In this document: positions 36,457 to 48,529 of the stretch, piece after piece | Layout of the letters: every line of letters begins with the position of its first letter | Numbering within the stretch: position 1 is the first letter of the stretch | NCBI GenBank assembly: GCA_029962745.1 | Contig: CM057171.1 | Coordinates: 6,363,525-6,427,524, forward strand | From: Echinometra lucunter | Taxonomy: Eukaryota; Echinodermata; Echinoidea; Camarodonta; Echinometridae | DNA length: 64,000 nucleotides | Direction of reading: 5' to 3' | Translations under genes and position numbers: made by a program | The notes under the pieces: model-generated | Database searches by the model: none | What the model saw: the letters and a program-made list of their open reading frames with translations, nothing else | What the model was told of the DNA's origin: nothing

Positions 36457-36476
36457 TAAAAACTATGGCAAACAAT

Positions 36477-36657
36477 TTATAATGCAGAGAATTTCTGTTT
36501 GTGTGTTTCAGTGTGGTTAAAACGCATATGTTTTTCCCCCAGTTCATTTCTTTCATGTCGGTGGAAAGCGAATTTCCACAGAATTATGTAGATGAGACTG
36601 AATAAAGCCATCAGTAAACAATCAGTATTATTTCCTGACACACTCAAGGTGATTGGC
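36477..36657 (-). CDS. Candidate terminal exon with membrane helix
   Basis: Acceptor CTGTATTCACTACAG| then 59 open codons and TAA, entered in phase 2. It reads PITLSVSGNNTD, a hydrophobic CLLMALFSLIYIILWKFAF, then a charged tail HRHERNELGEKHMRF. This is the shape of the last exon of a single-pass membrane protein with a short tail. An AATAAA on the minus strand at about 36444-36449, inside the adjacent MITE terminus, could serve as its polyadenylation signal. There is no homologue I recognise. Confidence 0.32.
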
Positions 36658-36659
36658 CT

Positions 36660-38050
36660 GTAGTGAATACAGAGATTGAACAGGATGAAGAAGCATTGGT
36701 TTCTCAATATTTCTTCATAGATGTTGTGTAATACATACCAAAACATATTGATTTATTCAGTGACCTTCTGTAAAACAGAATTTGGCCCACGCATATCCAT
36801 GTGTATGCAGAATCAGTAAGATGAATTCATAATACTTTCGTGCTTTAGAAATCCCTACTAATTCCTTCTTTAAAAATCTGTCACTGAGAGCTGAGTTAAA
36901 ACAATTATTTTTTAAAGAGAGTAGTGAACTGTGTTCCATATCATCTAAGGAATTTGGTTTTGCTTCTTCTCTGATTTATCTTGCTGTAATACCGGATTTG
37001 ATATAATTATTCCTACCTATATTTTGTTGAAAATGGGATGGCTGGGTTGGGATGAGTTATATTCTTGCTGCATTATGGAACACTTTCCGAGTAACCATGT
37101 GTGAAAATCATTTTGAAAATGATGAGTAAATCCATTCCCACATATCAATATTCATTTAAAATATAAATCATTACAGTACTGTCGTAACAGAAATTCAAGG
37201 GAAATATAGGTTCTCCACAAAAAATTACCCCTGCTTTTGGATTTGTTCCAGAATATGTAATTTATATGTAAATTCCACAAGATCACACGCAGAAGATTCG
37301 GTTTGGGGAATTTCTTCATTATTCTCCCGATCTAACAGATTTTACACAGGATTATTTGATTAGTTAAACAAAATAAACAATCTGTCGTCAAAAAATGGAC
37401 ATTTTCTCCTTAATGTTTTTTTTTCCCCATTTTCCGCAGTAAGTACTTAGTATTCATATTATTCATTCATTCATTGAGTTGTCATCCCCACTCCCAACGT
37501 ATGTCAAAATCAAATATAAAAACTATTTATTTCATGGCCTGTCTACATACCTATTCCATGACATACAAACAAACATTATTGCGTTGAAGCGATACTCTGG
37601 AAAACGTCACTCTATACGTTATTTAGCAGTTTGTAGCAAAACTTAACATACTTTTCTCTTGCGAGAAGTTTATTGTGTGGGTGTGTGAGTGCATGTGTGT
37701 GGGCGTGTGAGGGTGTGTGCGTGTGTGAGAAGTGTATCGATCAGATATAGTTATTTACGTCAGGGAAGGACCTTTGAGGCCGTTGAGTAACTTTTAAAAC
37801 TCTGAGCTGCCTGGTCCTATATCCTATCAGTGCATGCAGGGTTGTGTAAATATGAAGCCCCGAAAAATGCCCTTCAAAAGCATCATGTGCTTCACAAAGA
37901 GCGAAAATATAAAAGAGACCGAAAATGCTAGATTTTTTTACCCATAGACTGTAGTGTTAGACAAAAGCATACCCCGGACGCTTTTGCAAAAGGCGGTTTT
38001 CAGTGATAGATATCTTGATGATAACATCTTATATTTCTAAACTTATTTCT
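36660..38050. other. No gene supported
   Basis: A+T-rich sequence with a TG-rich patch at 37674-37730. Short minus-strand open frames at 36757-36939 lack good splice sites. Confidence 0.45.
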
Positions 38051-38052
38051 GG

Positions 38053-38054
<2 letters not shown>

Positions 38055-38106
<52 letters not shown>
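38055..38106. repeat. (TA)n microsatellite
   Basis: About 26 TA units. Confidence 0.97.
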
Positions 38107-38108
<2 letters not shown>

Positions 38109-38639
38109 TTCTGAGCATCTTTATACAACACAGACATCAAAATTCGACTATTTATTAATTCAAGCCTCCGCAAAGTTACCGGATCCCTTTGAACGTTACC
38201 ATCCGAAAGACGTGACGAAGACTGGCGTCCGATCAGCAGTAAGATCAGAGTCAGTTTGTAGACGAATACAACGAGTTGACTGCAGATGTAACCGCTTGAC
38301 TACCTCCTGCTCCAGACCTTATTCTTTTTTAAAATACATATACCAGTTAAACTCTATATCTATATGTATGTCACGGGTTCGATGGCATCTTGTGTCAATA
38401 TTTATGCAGTCCTAATGAGCTTATTTTCTTTTTGGCGTACTGGGAAAATCCTTCAGCATGCTTTCTATTACATGAAAGGCCTTTGGTAAAGGAGTGCAAG
38501 TCATTCGAATAGATGGAGGGTTTCTTTACCGTTCGATTTGTAAATAAACTGAATGTTTGCCTGGTTTGATAGGGTTATCCTAGAATGCGTGCAAGCTTAG
38601 AAAGGGCGGGGAAAACGCCCACGCACCGTCGACATATCT

Positions 38640-38765
38640 GAATCTTCATTAAACAAACATGATATTGGATGCGTGGAAGCACCTCTCTAAAAGTCAATGA
38701 CTCACAGTCGATGATCAAAGTTTCTGTTTTGTCCCGTGCGGTTCCTCTTCTCTGACACAAATAAC
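38640..38765 (-). CDS. Weak candidate exon
   Basis: On the minus strand a good acceptor (CGTTATTTGTGTCAG|) precedes an open frame RRGTARDKTETLIIDCESL..., which continues open to 38575. No strong donor ends it (GTGCTT is the best). A (GA)n microsatellite at 38789-38816 lies just upstream. Weak; listed because the acceptor is good. Confidence 0.17.
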
Positions 38766-38783
38766 GATGAATGGAGGAAACAT

Positions 38784-38788
<5 letters not shown>

Positions 38789-38816
<28 letters not shown>
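38789..38816. repeat. (GA)n microsatellite
   Basis: Perfect GA run on the plus strand. Confidence 0.95.
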
Positions 38817-38823
<7 letters not shown>

Positions 38824-39506
38824 AGGAAAGAGCAAATTCCAGAAAGAGAATGAGAGAAAAAAAGGATTCTTCATCATTTCACGTAATGACCATAACGTCA
38901 AATCATTATTTCTGATGAATATCATATATTCCCTAATAAATCAACATGCCCATGAATAATTCTGTGAATCATCTTACGAGTAATGACAAAAATAGTTGAG
39001 GAATTGAGTACTGCCGTTTATACTTCATTATTCAACATCCCTTTGCCTTCGAATAGAAATCATATAAAGTTTCTTCATTGTAACAATATCTTCACTATCA
39101 TGGGTAATGACGTTAAAATCGGGAATAAAATCAAGACCAAAGAAAATAAACAGCAAAAAACCACACTGCGTAGTTTTGATGCAGAACCTCGAAATTTTGC
39201 TAAATACACTAGTAGAAAGAGGAAAAGAAATCTACTCAAACTGTGCCCATTCTGGTTGCGTAAGTAGCTGTCGTTTTAAAGTTTTTGAAAGCAAATAAGC
39301 ATTAAAGTCCTTAAATTGGCATTGCGATGGGCATCCCACCATTTTTCCTGTCAATCTATATATATTTTAGATACACGGTATCTTACAAGAAAAATGTAGC
39401 ATTAAAAGAAATGAAGGTGTTGCCAATATGGAACAGACGAAAATTGATGAAGCCAGCCTTCAAATAGTTCTTATTAAGAAAGGGTTACAATTCTGATACT
39501 AAGTGC

Positions 39507-39943
39507 CACCGGCGTAAATCCTCTTTGAGGAGTGGGGAGGGGGATGATCGACTTTTTTGCCGATTTTTTTTTTCTGTCGGACTCACACTTAAGTATAAAC
39601 ACTTACTGTCACCCAGCCGCACTACACACCCTTACACACATTTTAATTCTTATTTTGCGAGCGAGCGAAGCGAGCGAACCCCAAAAAACACTTCTGGTTT
39701 TTAATTGCATTTTCAAATATAAACTCCGAAATATGATGGTTGTTTATGACAGATTATGAAAAAATTTGGCTAACTGACTAATTGAAATAAATGAAAATAT
39801 CATTTCTTCCTTTAAAAAGTGGGGGATATTTGTACACGCCATCCTCCCTCTCGAAGAAGTGTGTGTGTGTGTGTGTGTGTGTGTGGGGGGGGGGGGGGTT
39901 ATATATCCCCAGCCGCCCCCCCCCCCCCGGATTTACGCCAATG
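39507..39943. mobile_element. hAT-type MITE with 8-base target duplication
   Basis: 437 bases between two exact copies of CTAAGTGC (39499-39506 and 39944-39951). Termini are inverted: left CACCGGCGTAAATCC; right GGATTTACGCCAATG. The 8-base duplication and a terminus starting CA fit the hAT superfamily. The interior holds GCGAGCGAGCGAAGCGAGCG (39659-39678), a (GT)n run at 39859-39886 and G and C runs near the right end. No transposase frame. Truncated relatives lie at 15010 and 27817. Confidence 0.78.
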
Positions 39944-39954
39944 CTAAGTGCTTA

Positions 39955-41900
39955 TCATTGTGGGATTTGTACTACGTATTCATATCATTGCATATGGAAA
40001 AGTCATTTTGCTATTGCTCGGAAAACTTTATTTGTGGTGGTGGTTAATAGACTTTGCAGTAGAGCATGTGTGCTGCATCTGTCAAAATATTAAACATAGG
40101 AAAACGTTGATTCTAATCAAGAATTATGAGTGAACTTTTGCAGCTTAAATTTAAGAACCATATGAACACTTTGAAATTTTGTTCTCTTAGCGCAAAAGCT
40201 CTTTTTATCACGAAACGGTTACCTGTTTCTAAAACTCAACTTTTAATGTCCTTATTACAACTTCCGTTGTAGGATCACATCAAATAAGATTAAGAAACAT
40301 TTGATTCCACCAGTAACGATAAAAAGCAACCTTTTCATTTGAAAACAGCGTGTTTTCGAACATTTGTGCAATACCTATCACCATGATCACTTGGGCAATG
40401 GTACAAGGTTCCCGGTTTCGAAGAAGTTTAATGAAACCTAATGCTGTAATGGACCTACAAGATAGGGTAGATGAATTATATAGATCAAGCCCCTTTTTGC
40501 GTTGCTTCTTGTTTATTTTCTCGACAAAGTTTAACGCGTTGAACACAATTTGAATTCACTTTAACATGCATTTTCATCATTTCCATAGCCCACAGCCTGA
40601 GTTATCTCTTACTTAGTATTCACCGTGTTTAATCAAATATCCTTATACTCATGAGAATGAAGATGAGAAAAGGACAAATTCATTGGCAAGTTTGCACTTC
40701 TTTGTGTGTATCCGGGTTGGAAAAGTATTAAAGGCGCATACCTAATGGCAAAAACTAATTCAGTTAACACTACCTATATTAATACATGAACTCCTTTAAT
40801 TCATCTAATCAATTCATCCTGGTATCCGTTCACGTCAAGTGTTTCTTCTTTGTGTTTGGTGGAGAGGGGGGGGGGGGGGGGAGATGGGGGGGGGGGTCAT
40901 GTGTATAACTTCAATGTTGAAGAGGAACGCTGCTAATTAGTATGATTACAATTTTTAGCATGCAGGAATAAATGTTTTCTAATATAAAGTGACTACAAAT
41001 CACTGGACATTTCATTGAAGACTACTGACAGGTCTCATGTCAAAACGACGTCCAGTGCTCCATTTTTGAGCAGGATTATCCAAAAATAAACTGCTCTCAT
41101 AAATCCTCCATCATAAGAAGATCAATTATTTAGCCAAATGTCAGCATATGTTTTGACAGATTAATATACCCTTAACATTATTTTTAAGTATTATATTACC
41201 AAATGAAGTGATTGACATCGTTGACTGTAAATGAAATGCAAAAAACGCTGGTAACGTGACGTTCCTGATTGCAGTCTTTCCACACGATCGAATGTCATCT
41301 GAATGTCATTTCCCCCCCCCCCCCCCCCATAACCCAATGTTTCTTTGATCAGTGTTAAGCGTTTGCAAAGATTATTCCTCCTGGAGTGAAATTAACAGAA
41401 AAAAAGTGTCTCCTTAATCTAATCAATCTTCAGCACGAACATTTTGCCGAGAGGTCAGTATTAAGGTATTTGATTAATGGAATATGTCTTGTCTATCAAT
41501 CTGTATTTCATGAATATAAATATTGTGCACACGATTACAGTAATCCTCAGTAGTTGATAGATATACGATGGATTAAAAGCAGAGAACATAACGCGATGGA
41601 GTGAAGTGCCGCCCGAGTAAAGCCTCAGGATAACTTTTTTTCCGATTTAAATACTTTAAAAGCTTTCTCTGAAATTTATGCAAACGAAACAGATAATGCC
41701 GAAATTTTTAGCTTCATCACCATTTGACGAATAGATGTGAAAAAAGTTAATGGGGCAAACGAAATGGCTATGCCATAAATTCAAGACGGACGTTATGCCC
41801 TCTGTCGCCAAGTTGAGTGCAGTGTTATGACGTCACTCTGCTTGCAGCACTCTACCCTACCTTCACATCTACCCAAGATCTTGTTTTTGCTACCTAATCA
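39955..41900. other. No gene supported; G and C runs
   Basis: Contains poly-G at 40865-40895 and poly-C at 41312-41328. Around 40350-40530 both strands are open for 60-90 codons with opposing plausible splice sites. I could not decide for either and do not call an exon. Confidence 0.4.
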
Positions 41901-42070
41901 ATACACCCTCAAGGCGACCAATAGCAATACTTCCGAAAAGCAACCAAGAGGGCACACTTAAACAATTCCGGTCTTATTTTCTCACTTATCTTTTTGATTA
42001 AAAAAGACGGGATTGACGGCTTGGAAGACTCTCGGAAACAAATGTTGTAAGCATCCTTACTTTGTGGATG

Positions 42071-42074
<4 letters not shown>

Positions 42075-42148
<74 letters not shown>
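42075..42148. repeat. (TA)n followed by (TG)n
   Basis: Compound dinucleotide microsatellite immediately upstream of the SINE. Confidence 0.95.
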
Positions 42149-42152
<4 letters not shown>

Positions 42153-42352
42153 CGCTGTGGCTCAGTGGATAGAGAAGTGGTCTCGTAACCGGAAGTACCC
42201 GGGTTCAAACCAAGTGGATGCGCCAATGCCCTTTGGTAAGGTATGAATCCCTATTACCAAGTCCTTCGGAGGGGACTTAAAGCCGTCGATCCCCAGGTTG
42301 CTCATTAACAAGCATACACATGCTTTCTTAGCAGTCAGGTAAATCAACCAAC
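42153..42352 (+). mobile_element. tRNA-Thr-like SINE
   Basis: Starts GCTGTGGCTCAGTGGATAG (A-box region), then GGTCTCGTAACC (an anticodon stem-loop with CGT in the anticodon position, as tRNA-Thr), then the B box GGGTTCAAAC at 42201. A body follows with CCTTCGGAGGGGAC and GCCGTCGATCCC. It is bracketed by TA/TG microsatellites on both sides (42075-42148 and 42359-42407), so target duplications cannot be read. Pol III boxes A and B look usable, but no internal T-run terminator follows within the element. Confidence 0.75.
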
Positions 42353-42358
42353 CATTTA

Positions 42359-42360
42359 TG

Positions 42361-42407
<47 letters not shown>
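42359..42407. repeat. (TA)n microsatellite
   Basis: TA run directly after the SINE. Confidence 0.95.
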
Positions 42408-42409
<2 letters not shown>

Positions 42410-42411
<2 letters not shown>

Positions 42412-43400
42412 CTATCTATATCTGAGAAAAAAGAAAATTCATCTCTTTAAAAAAGGGTTATATTTTTGAAGGGGTTTTCTTATCAAAAGCTATGGGGTGT
42501 TTTCGTATTCATTCCAAACTCGCCGAGGGCAATGCCTGGTGGAATCTTCAACAATCTCCGCTTCGAAGAAGTCAGGACTATCTATCTATCAGCATTCTCA
42601 TGCATGGCAGTCAAGATATTTTAATAACATGGGATATAGTTTACTAATGGGGAATGCAATAACAGTGTCTCAAGGGGTCTTCCATAATCAGAACACAGCG
42701 CTGACATTGTCATGTAATGCAATAAATTCCTCCAGATAGTCGGTCATTGTAATATTACCATACGTTTATCAATATTGCATTTTCTAAATTTAGTCCTTGC
42801 GACCGCCATCTGACATTTAACCGCCAAGATGCTGAGACGCCTGTCGTGATCGGGCGGCTTCCGTTTTAACCCCTTGTATTTGTTTAGGACTTGGAGAAGA
42901 ATCACAGAGGAACAAATAGAAAAAAACACACACACACACAAAAACAAAAACAAAAAGAAAAAGGCGCCAATCTTTGAAGAGATCCCTACGCCTGTGTAAC
43001 TGACTTTGTTTTTTAATGTAACTAATCAAATTCAGATAATAAATATGCATATAAATATGATTATATATAGATGTATATATTGCACATACAGAAAAGCCCC
43101 AGGATGGTTACATTTCTTCTTTTTTTTCAATTTAAAAAAGTCTTAATCATTTACCTAACAATCACCTCGAATATTCTTAATGATTTATCATTCGATTTTT
43201 ACCAAAATTGACAATACATGACAACAGCAAAGTAAAGAGATCAGTGTGTAGACAAAGTTTTAACATCTAGCCTCTTTCATACATGATGTTAAAAATCAAA
43301 CCATTTTATAAAAAGTCAATGATTTAAGAACATACGAGTGCGCAGCAGTAGCATTAGTACCGTTAGTGGTGTTGGTATAGTAGACTCTATTGGATAACCT
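42410..43400. other. No gene supported
   Basis: Mixed sequence with a CA/AAAAC low-complexity patch at 42927-42960. The minus-strand frames at 42744-43050 overlap this patch and are not credible. Confidence 0.45.
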
Positions 43401-43403
43401 TTT

Positions 43404-43510
43404 TTAGCACAAGGCTGATCCCTCAAAGTTCGATGAAGAAGTAGTAGTAGTAATAGTAGCCTTTATGTTTAGCACAAGGCTAATCTGCCAGAAGGTCCGT
43501 TGCACAAGTA
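43404..43510 (-). repeat. Two copies of the microsatellite-anchored tail
   Basis: TTAGCACAAGGCTGATC (43405) and TTTAGCACAAGGCTAATCTG (43470) lie about 65 bases apart, the second after AGTAGTAGTAGTAATAGTAG. This is the same conserved block as at 17944 and 30770. Confidence 0.55.
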
Positions 43511-44979
43511 ACAAAAATACATGATCACATACTTGAAAACCAATGAATGCAATAATAGTCCGCAATCAAATAATGTATATATGGATGTAGAGGAGAAAAA
43601 TTCTACAGTTTATCTTAGTTGAAGAATACTTGCATAATAATGATATCAAAGAGAAGGTAAAAAAAAATGAAAATGGAAAAAATGTAAAGCTGTTTTTCGA
43701 GATATACGTTATTATAATTCTATCAAAGGAAATATGGCCAGGAAATGGATAGTTGTACGTTCTTCATTATGTTTTCTTTATAAACGTCATTTTTACTCTC
43801 TCCCAATATTTCTAACCCTTTTTATTTCTTTCTCTTTTTTATACTTATTTTCCAGGATGTGTAAATATATGATAAATTAGATTTTTAAAATCATTAAAAA
43901 GATTAGCCGTTAAAAAAAAATGTTCATTTATATTTATAACCTTAATATGAAACAGAAATTTTTAGCATTATGATTTCCGTTCGTAAAGAGTTTTTAAATC
44001 CCAGGGTTCCGGTACAGCCTTCAGCATTGATTCCTACATCATTCATTCATGAAAATCTCTAGCTATAAATCCTCAATATTTTTTCAGATTTGTCGGGACT
44101 CCAGTCAGTTCTATAAGATTATATATCGACGAGATATCCACTCAATTTCACTTTCAAAGTCTTTTAAATCTCTGAAAGGTGAAATAGAATTGGCTGCTAG
44201 CCGTAACACCAGAGCTCAATTTCCATCACAGCGCCAAATAAGTACAAAAGCGAGGCCACTAAAGTTTAGTGATTAAAATTTCATTTGGAGATTTGACCCC
44301 TCTTCGAGAAATACTGTTTTCAGATAAGTAATTGCCGGTTGACCTTTGGTCTTCTTAAAATAAGCCATCTGCAATGTGCTCAACTGCTTTCGTGGGCTTG
44401 CAATGGAAAACAGGTTCATTTTGTCAAAATATATTGTTGACAAAGACACAGAAACCCAATTTGACTAATGACTGATATGCCCATAGTATGCTTAGTTCTT
44501 TATCTTCTTCTTCACCATTATTAACCCTCTGAAGGCTGAATTTTCTTATTGCCTTCGGCCTAATACAGGAATCACTAAGTACAAGGATACTATGGATAGA
44601 ATAAGGTATTCAAAAATACATAGTATTTTTCGACGTAAACAATAATTTTATCGTTGGGTATTACAGACGCAATTGGGGGAAAGCATGGCCTGTTCGAGTG
44701 AAAGAGGTATTTAACATTTTGCTAATGATATAAATCACTGCTGATTTATGGGATAGGCATTTTAAGCACGTACAATCTAAGTAATGGTTAGTAACATAGC
44801 TGTTCGCTTCCTGGAACTCCTCTTCACGACGGTTCTTACCAGAAACGAATGCACATTTCGATCTATTTTTATTTCAAAGCAGTAGTCTTACCAGGCGGGG
44901 AAGGGGCTACCAACCTCCCTCACCCTAATGCAGATACAGTCACGATGCCTATTTCAAATTGCGGTGAACAGTATTGTAT

Positions 44980-45775
44980 AATATAAGTGAAAAATTTACT
45001 TTACTATGAGAGACGGCTCAAAGCGGGAGTTGGATATGTGAAAGATATTTTAAATGTCAATTGCACTTTTAAATCTTTTGAAGAAATAACTTGTCGATGT
45101 GGCCCACTGAGCTTTATAGAATATCTATCATGGCTAACTGCTTTTTCCTAAATAATGGAAGGATCTTTTGAGAGGTGAAATGTCTGAAGAAAATGATAGT
45201 AATTTGTTACAATATCTCAATGTGTTACTGACAAAAAAAGAAAGTATCCCAATTTGGTTACAACAGTTTATTACTCAAGCATTTAACAGAAGTTGAAAAT
45301 ACGAATCAGCAGGAAAATGGGAAATAGAAAATGGAGTTAATTTGAGCAGTAATAACAGTACATGGAGTACGAGGTTTGAATCATTATATAAATGCAAAGA
45401 ATCAAACCAAAGTATCTCTCATTTATTTGTATTTTGTAAATATTCAACAATACTATGAAAAGCTATCATACAATGGCTTATGACAAAAGGTTTACTGGCT
45501 CACCCTCTATCAACAGAGGAAATATGTTTTGGTTATGTAAAAAGGAACCATTTCTATTTGATAAATACAGTAGTACTGACAGCTACACACACACACACAC
45601 ACACACACATTATTCACCCTCGTGTTACTATATGTATGTTATATACAGAGAGAGAGATAAAATTGCCTTGTTTTTTTTCTGTGTTGGTCTGCTAAATGAT
45701 GTTTGCCAAAAGATGGAAGATGTAATTATGTTATGTTATTTGGAGAAATAAATGTTTAATTAAAAAAAAAACATT
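44980..45775 (+). mobile_element. L1/Tx1-like LINE, decayed 3' end
   Basis: Broken frames preserve the C-terminal pattern of L1-like ORF2 proteins: KAGVGYVKDILN with FKSFEEI near 45020-45090, then ISHLFVFCKYSTILWKAII and PLSTEEICFGYV near 45418-45540 (compare the usual H-F-x-C-x-x-x-x-x-x-W and later LFG patterns of the family). The element ends with an A run at 45763-45772. A CA microsatellite at 45583-45610 interrupts it. The 5' part, including the reverse transcriptase core, is missing. Confidence 0.6.
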
Positions 45776-46330
45776 AAAAATATATATATATATAAGTGAA
45801 AAAAGTTAATATACAGAAAAGGGTTGTCATTTCAACGGAGGATTTGTTTATTCAATTTGTTTTTCAATACTATACAATTTTTGTTTGTTTGTTGCTCTTT
45901 TTTCGTTAATACTACTTGCCAATAACTTATACACACTCTAAAAAGGTTGGTTACTATATGAACTGACCAACTGTTGTTAAAAAGAAATCCCCATTTGTTC
46001 TACGTACAACGTTGTTTTAACCTACAGCTGGTCGGTTTTAGTAACCAACCCAATTTTTTTTTATCCATTTTTTTTTTTTTTTTTTTTAGTACAGTCCCTC
46101 CACACCTGTAAAATAACAACCTCGTGGCGAATCTACCCCATGCAGGAAGCATGGTAAGAATAAAAAAATGAGATGACAAATCCTCGGGACAAGGACCTCT
46201 GAGTTTTCTAGAAAGTGGAAGTGGGGGGGGGGGGGGGTATTAAGCATCTGAAGGAAGAACAATACACCCATAACGTTTTAAGCTCCTCAAGCATCATCAA
46301 AAGATGTCTGGGGAATGGAGCAACGCGAAG
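45776..46330. other. No gene seen; T, A and G runs
   Basis: Low-complexity T runs at 46057-46088 and a G run at 46223-46238. Confidence 0.5.
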
Positions 46331-46334
46331 CTAT

Positions 46335-48100
46335 CCCCGATTTCCCCATGTCGAATGTCTGGTGCACATCTTCAATTCATCTCAAACGTTTGGAATCGTT
46401 GCAAATAAAAACCTCAGCAACTACAGATCCATCTCACTAATAACCACCGAAACCCTCCACAAAAGTGTTTATAAATGTACAGTGGCTTCTCTTGAAGATA
46501 AAAATATTTCTTGCAATTATTAATTCAGATCTGCAGAAAAAAGAGCACTTTCCATGCCATCTTAACTCCTATTACTAACAGTTTGTGCAGTCCATGCATC
46601 TTCAAACACGAGTGGATGGGGGGGGGGGGGGGGAGGGGAGGGGGCCTTCCCCAAGGCCTGCGATACTACTGACATTTTAATACTTTCATATTACGGGGTT
46701 AGAGGAAAGGGTGGATCAAGAGCATTTTATCTAATTATGTATGACTAAATGACTACAATTCCTCTATAAAACCATTCGATTTCGGAGTACCACAAGGATA
46801 TTTTTGCGGACCATTGCTTTTCATCTCATAGAACAGTGGTTTCATAAATCTTCCTCCATTTTATCTTATTTTTTTATTATCACATATTGATTCCAACCTC
46901 TTTTTCTCCCAAAGGGAAACACCTATAGTACTCTCAATCAGTTTCTAGTTGAATTGTGCTACGGACTAGAAAAAGGCAACCTAGATGTCTCAAACTTAAA
47001 GAAAACAAACGACATGCTTCACTCTATTAAAGCAATACACATTACTTCCGATAGCTGATATTCCTTTTGATAATACATAAATCAAAAAAGTCTTAAAAAA
47101 ATCTGAGATATAAATTAATGAGAAGCTCTCCCGGAAACCTCACGCTGATAATTCGTCAAAAATTGATCTCAAGAAATTAATACAGGAATAACAAGCTGCA
47201 ATATTAATTTCAAATCTCTGTTATGCTGTGTCTGAACTTTCCTCATGTGTTCCTTATGGAATCTTAGCATGGGGCAATTATTCATAACAGTGAAACAAAC
47301 ATACTAAAGTCCACGAGGGTGGTATGCTTCATAGGCTTTTTCATAATGGTAAATTTTTCAGTGTGTCTGACCTATACCTGCATAAATTCGGTCAAATTGT
47401 GTTTCAACTCATTCAAAACGAGCTTTTGATTATAATCGCAAGTTTGTTTACTACGAACGATGCGCTCCATAACAAACCAAAAAGACGATTAAACTGTGTC
47501 CATCTTCCTCGCACGAGAACGCTCTTTGCTTATCAAACTTTCATCTTTACACGTCCCAAACTTTGGAATAGCCTTGATACAAGCCTGAAGGATATGTAGA
47601 GACTACATCGTTTATATCAAACAAACCCAAACCCCTTCCATGTTCGTACTTATTAAATGATTTCGATATTCAGATCTTTGTTCTCCCATAACAATGTGTG
47701 TGTGTTGCATGGCTGTAATTTCTTCATTTTGCTTCTCTCTTATCCTCCCTCCTCTCCTTCTCTCTTTCCTTTTGTCTTCTTATCTGTCACCCTCTCTACC
47801 TTATCTTAATCTCTTCTTTAGATCACTTTCTTGGCTTTTTCCCAATATTTTCTATGTCAACTTTTAAAATTTATCTTTTGATCTTTAATCTTTGTTTGTT
47901 TTCTTCCAAATGTACCTCTTGAGTTCTCCTTTTCCCCAGTTTGCAAAGGAGCCTATAACCGACAGGTTTTGACTTTAATAATTACCCCCACATTCTTATG
48001 CATTGAATGAGCTACCATATTATTTAACTTATTTATGTAAAACGAAAAGACGTGGAAATAAATGAAATTAAATCGAATCAAATTATTCATTCATAATCTA
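46335..48100 (+). mobile_element. CR1/Jockey-like LINE, decayed and deleted
   Basis: Fragments in order: LVHIFNSSQTFGI then NLSNYRSISLITT near 46360-46450 (compare the family pattern NYRPISLL), FGVPQG followed by CGPLLFIS at 46781-46830 (the reverse transcriptase VPQG block), and the C-terminal region at 47324-47599 with HNKPKRRLN and RPKLWNSLDTSLK (compare P-x-LWNSL). Stops and deletions interrupt every part, and the catalytic YxDD region is absent. The 3' end around 48060-48090 has short AAAT/GAAT repeats as in CR1 tails. Confidence 0.68.
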
Positions 48101-48447
48101 AATAAAAAAGCACAATAAGAAGTGAGACATCTGTGCGCAAAAAGAAAAACAGATCCTTGCAAACACTCCAAACTTGTATTTTGTTTGTCGTTAAGGCTGT
48201 TTTCTTTCGAATCTTTGTATAGGCTTATACACTAAGAGGAGAGAAGTAGGAAAATGTGTCTAACGATAATGATAATGTATCTTTTTGGGGGGTCTAAAAG
48301 CATCTTGAAATCATATACAATTAGTATAGTAAAAGAAAAGAAACTGTTTGAAATCATGTAGAATGTAAGGTCCACACACATGAAAAGTTAACATTTTTTC
48401 GCAATAACATGTAAATGTATTTTTGATTCAAACTCAACATAACTCAC

Positions 48448-48505
48448 CTGATAAAATGATAAAAAGTAGAGCCAAATGGCCACTTGATATGAAAACCCCA
48501 ATCAT
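48448..48505 (-). CDS. Candidate first coding exon encoding a signal peptide
   Basis: On the minus strand an ATG with G at -3 (GCGATGA) opens MIGVFISSGHLALLFIILS and reaches a near-perfect donor TTATCAG|GTGAGTTATG after 58 bases, leaving phase 1. A short start, a hydrophobic core and a phase-1 exit are typical of secreted or type I membrane proteins. A two-codon upstream frame (ATGCGATGA) overlaps the start. The stretch above it (48530-49560) is richer in CpG. The plus strand is also open here but lacks splice signals. Possible partner exons are 36477-36657 or 31919-32028 downstream. Confidence 0.42.
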
Positions 48506-48529
48506 CGCATCAATAGTTGTCTTTTATTG

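Noticed and set aside
38983..39267. 94-codon ATG-initiated open frame on the plus strand
   Set aside because: A+T-rich lysine/asparagine-biased composition, no recognisable domain, no promoter or splice signals; plausible by chance at this base composition.
40280..40553. Possible exon on either strand (minus frame with IAQVIMVIGIAQM; plus frame with FRRSLMKPNAVMDLQ, faintly like mitochondrial-type cytochrome P450 sequence)
   Set aside because: Both strands are open, splice sites are weak, and neither resemblance extends beyond about 20 residues.
44049..44276. Plus-strand frame upstream of the L1-like remnant as its 5' part
   Set aside because: Faint similarity only, and the intervening reverse transcriptase region is absent, so linkage cannot be shown.
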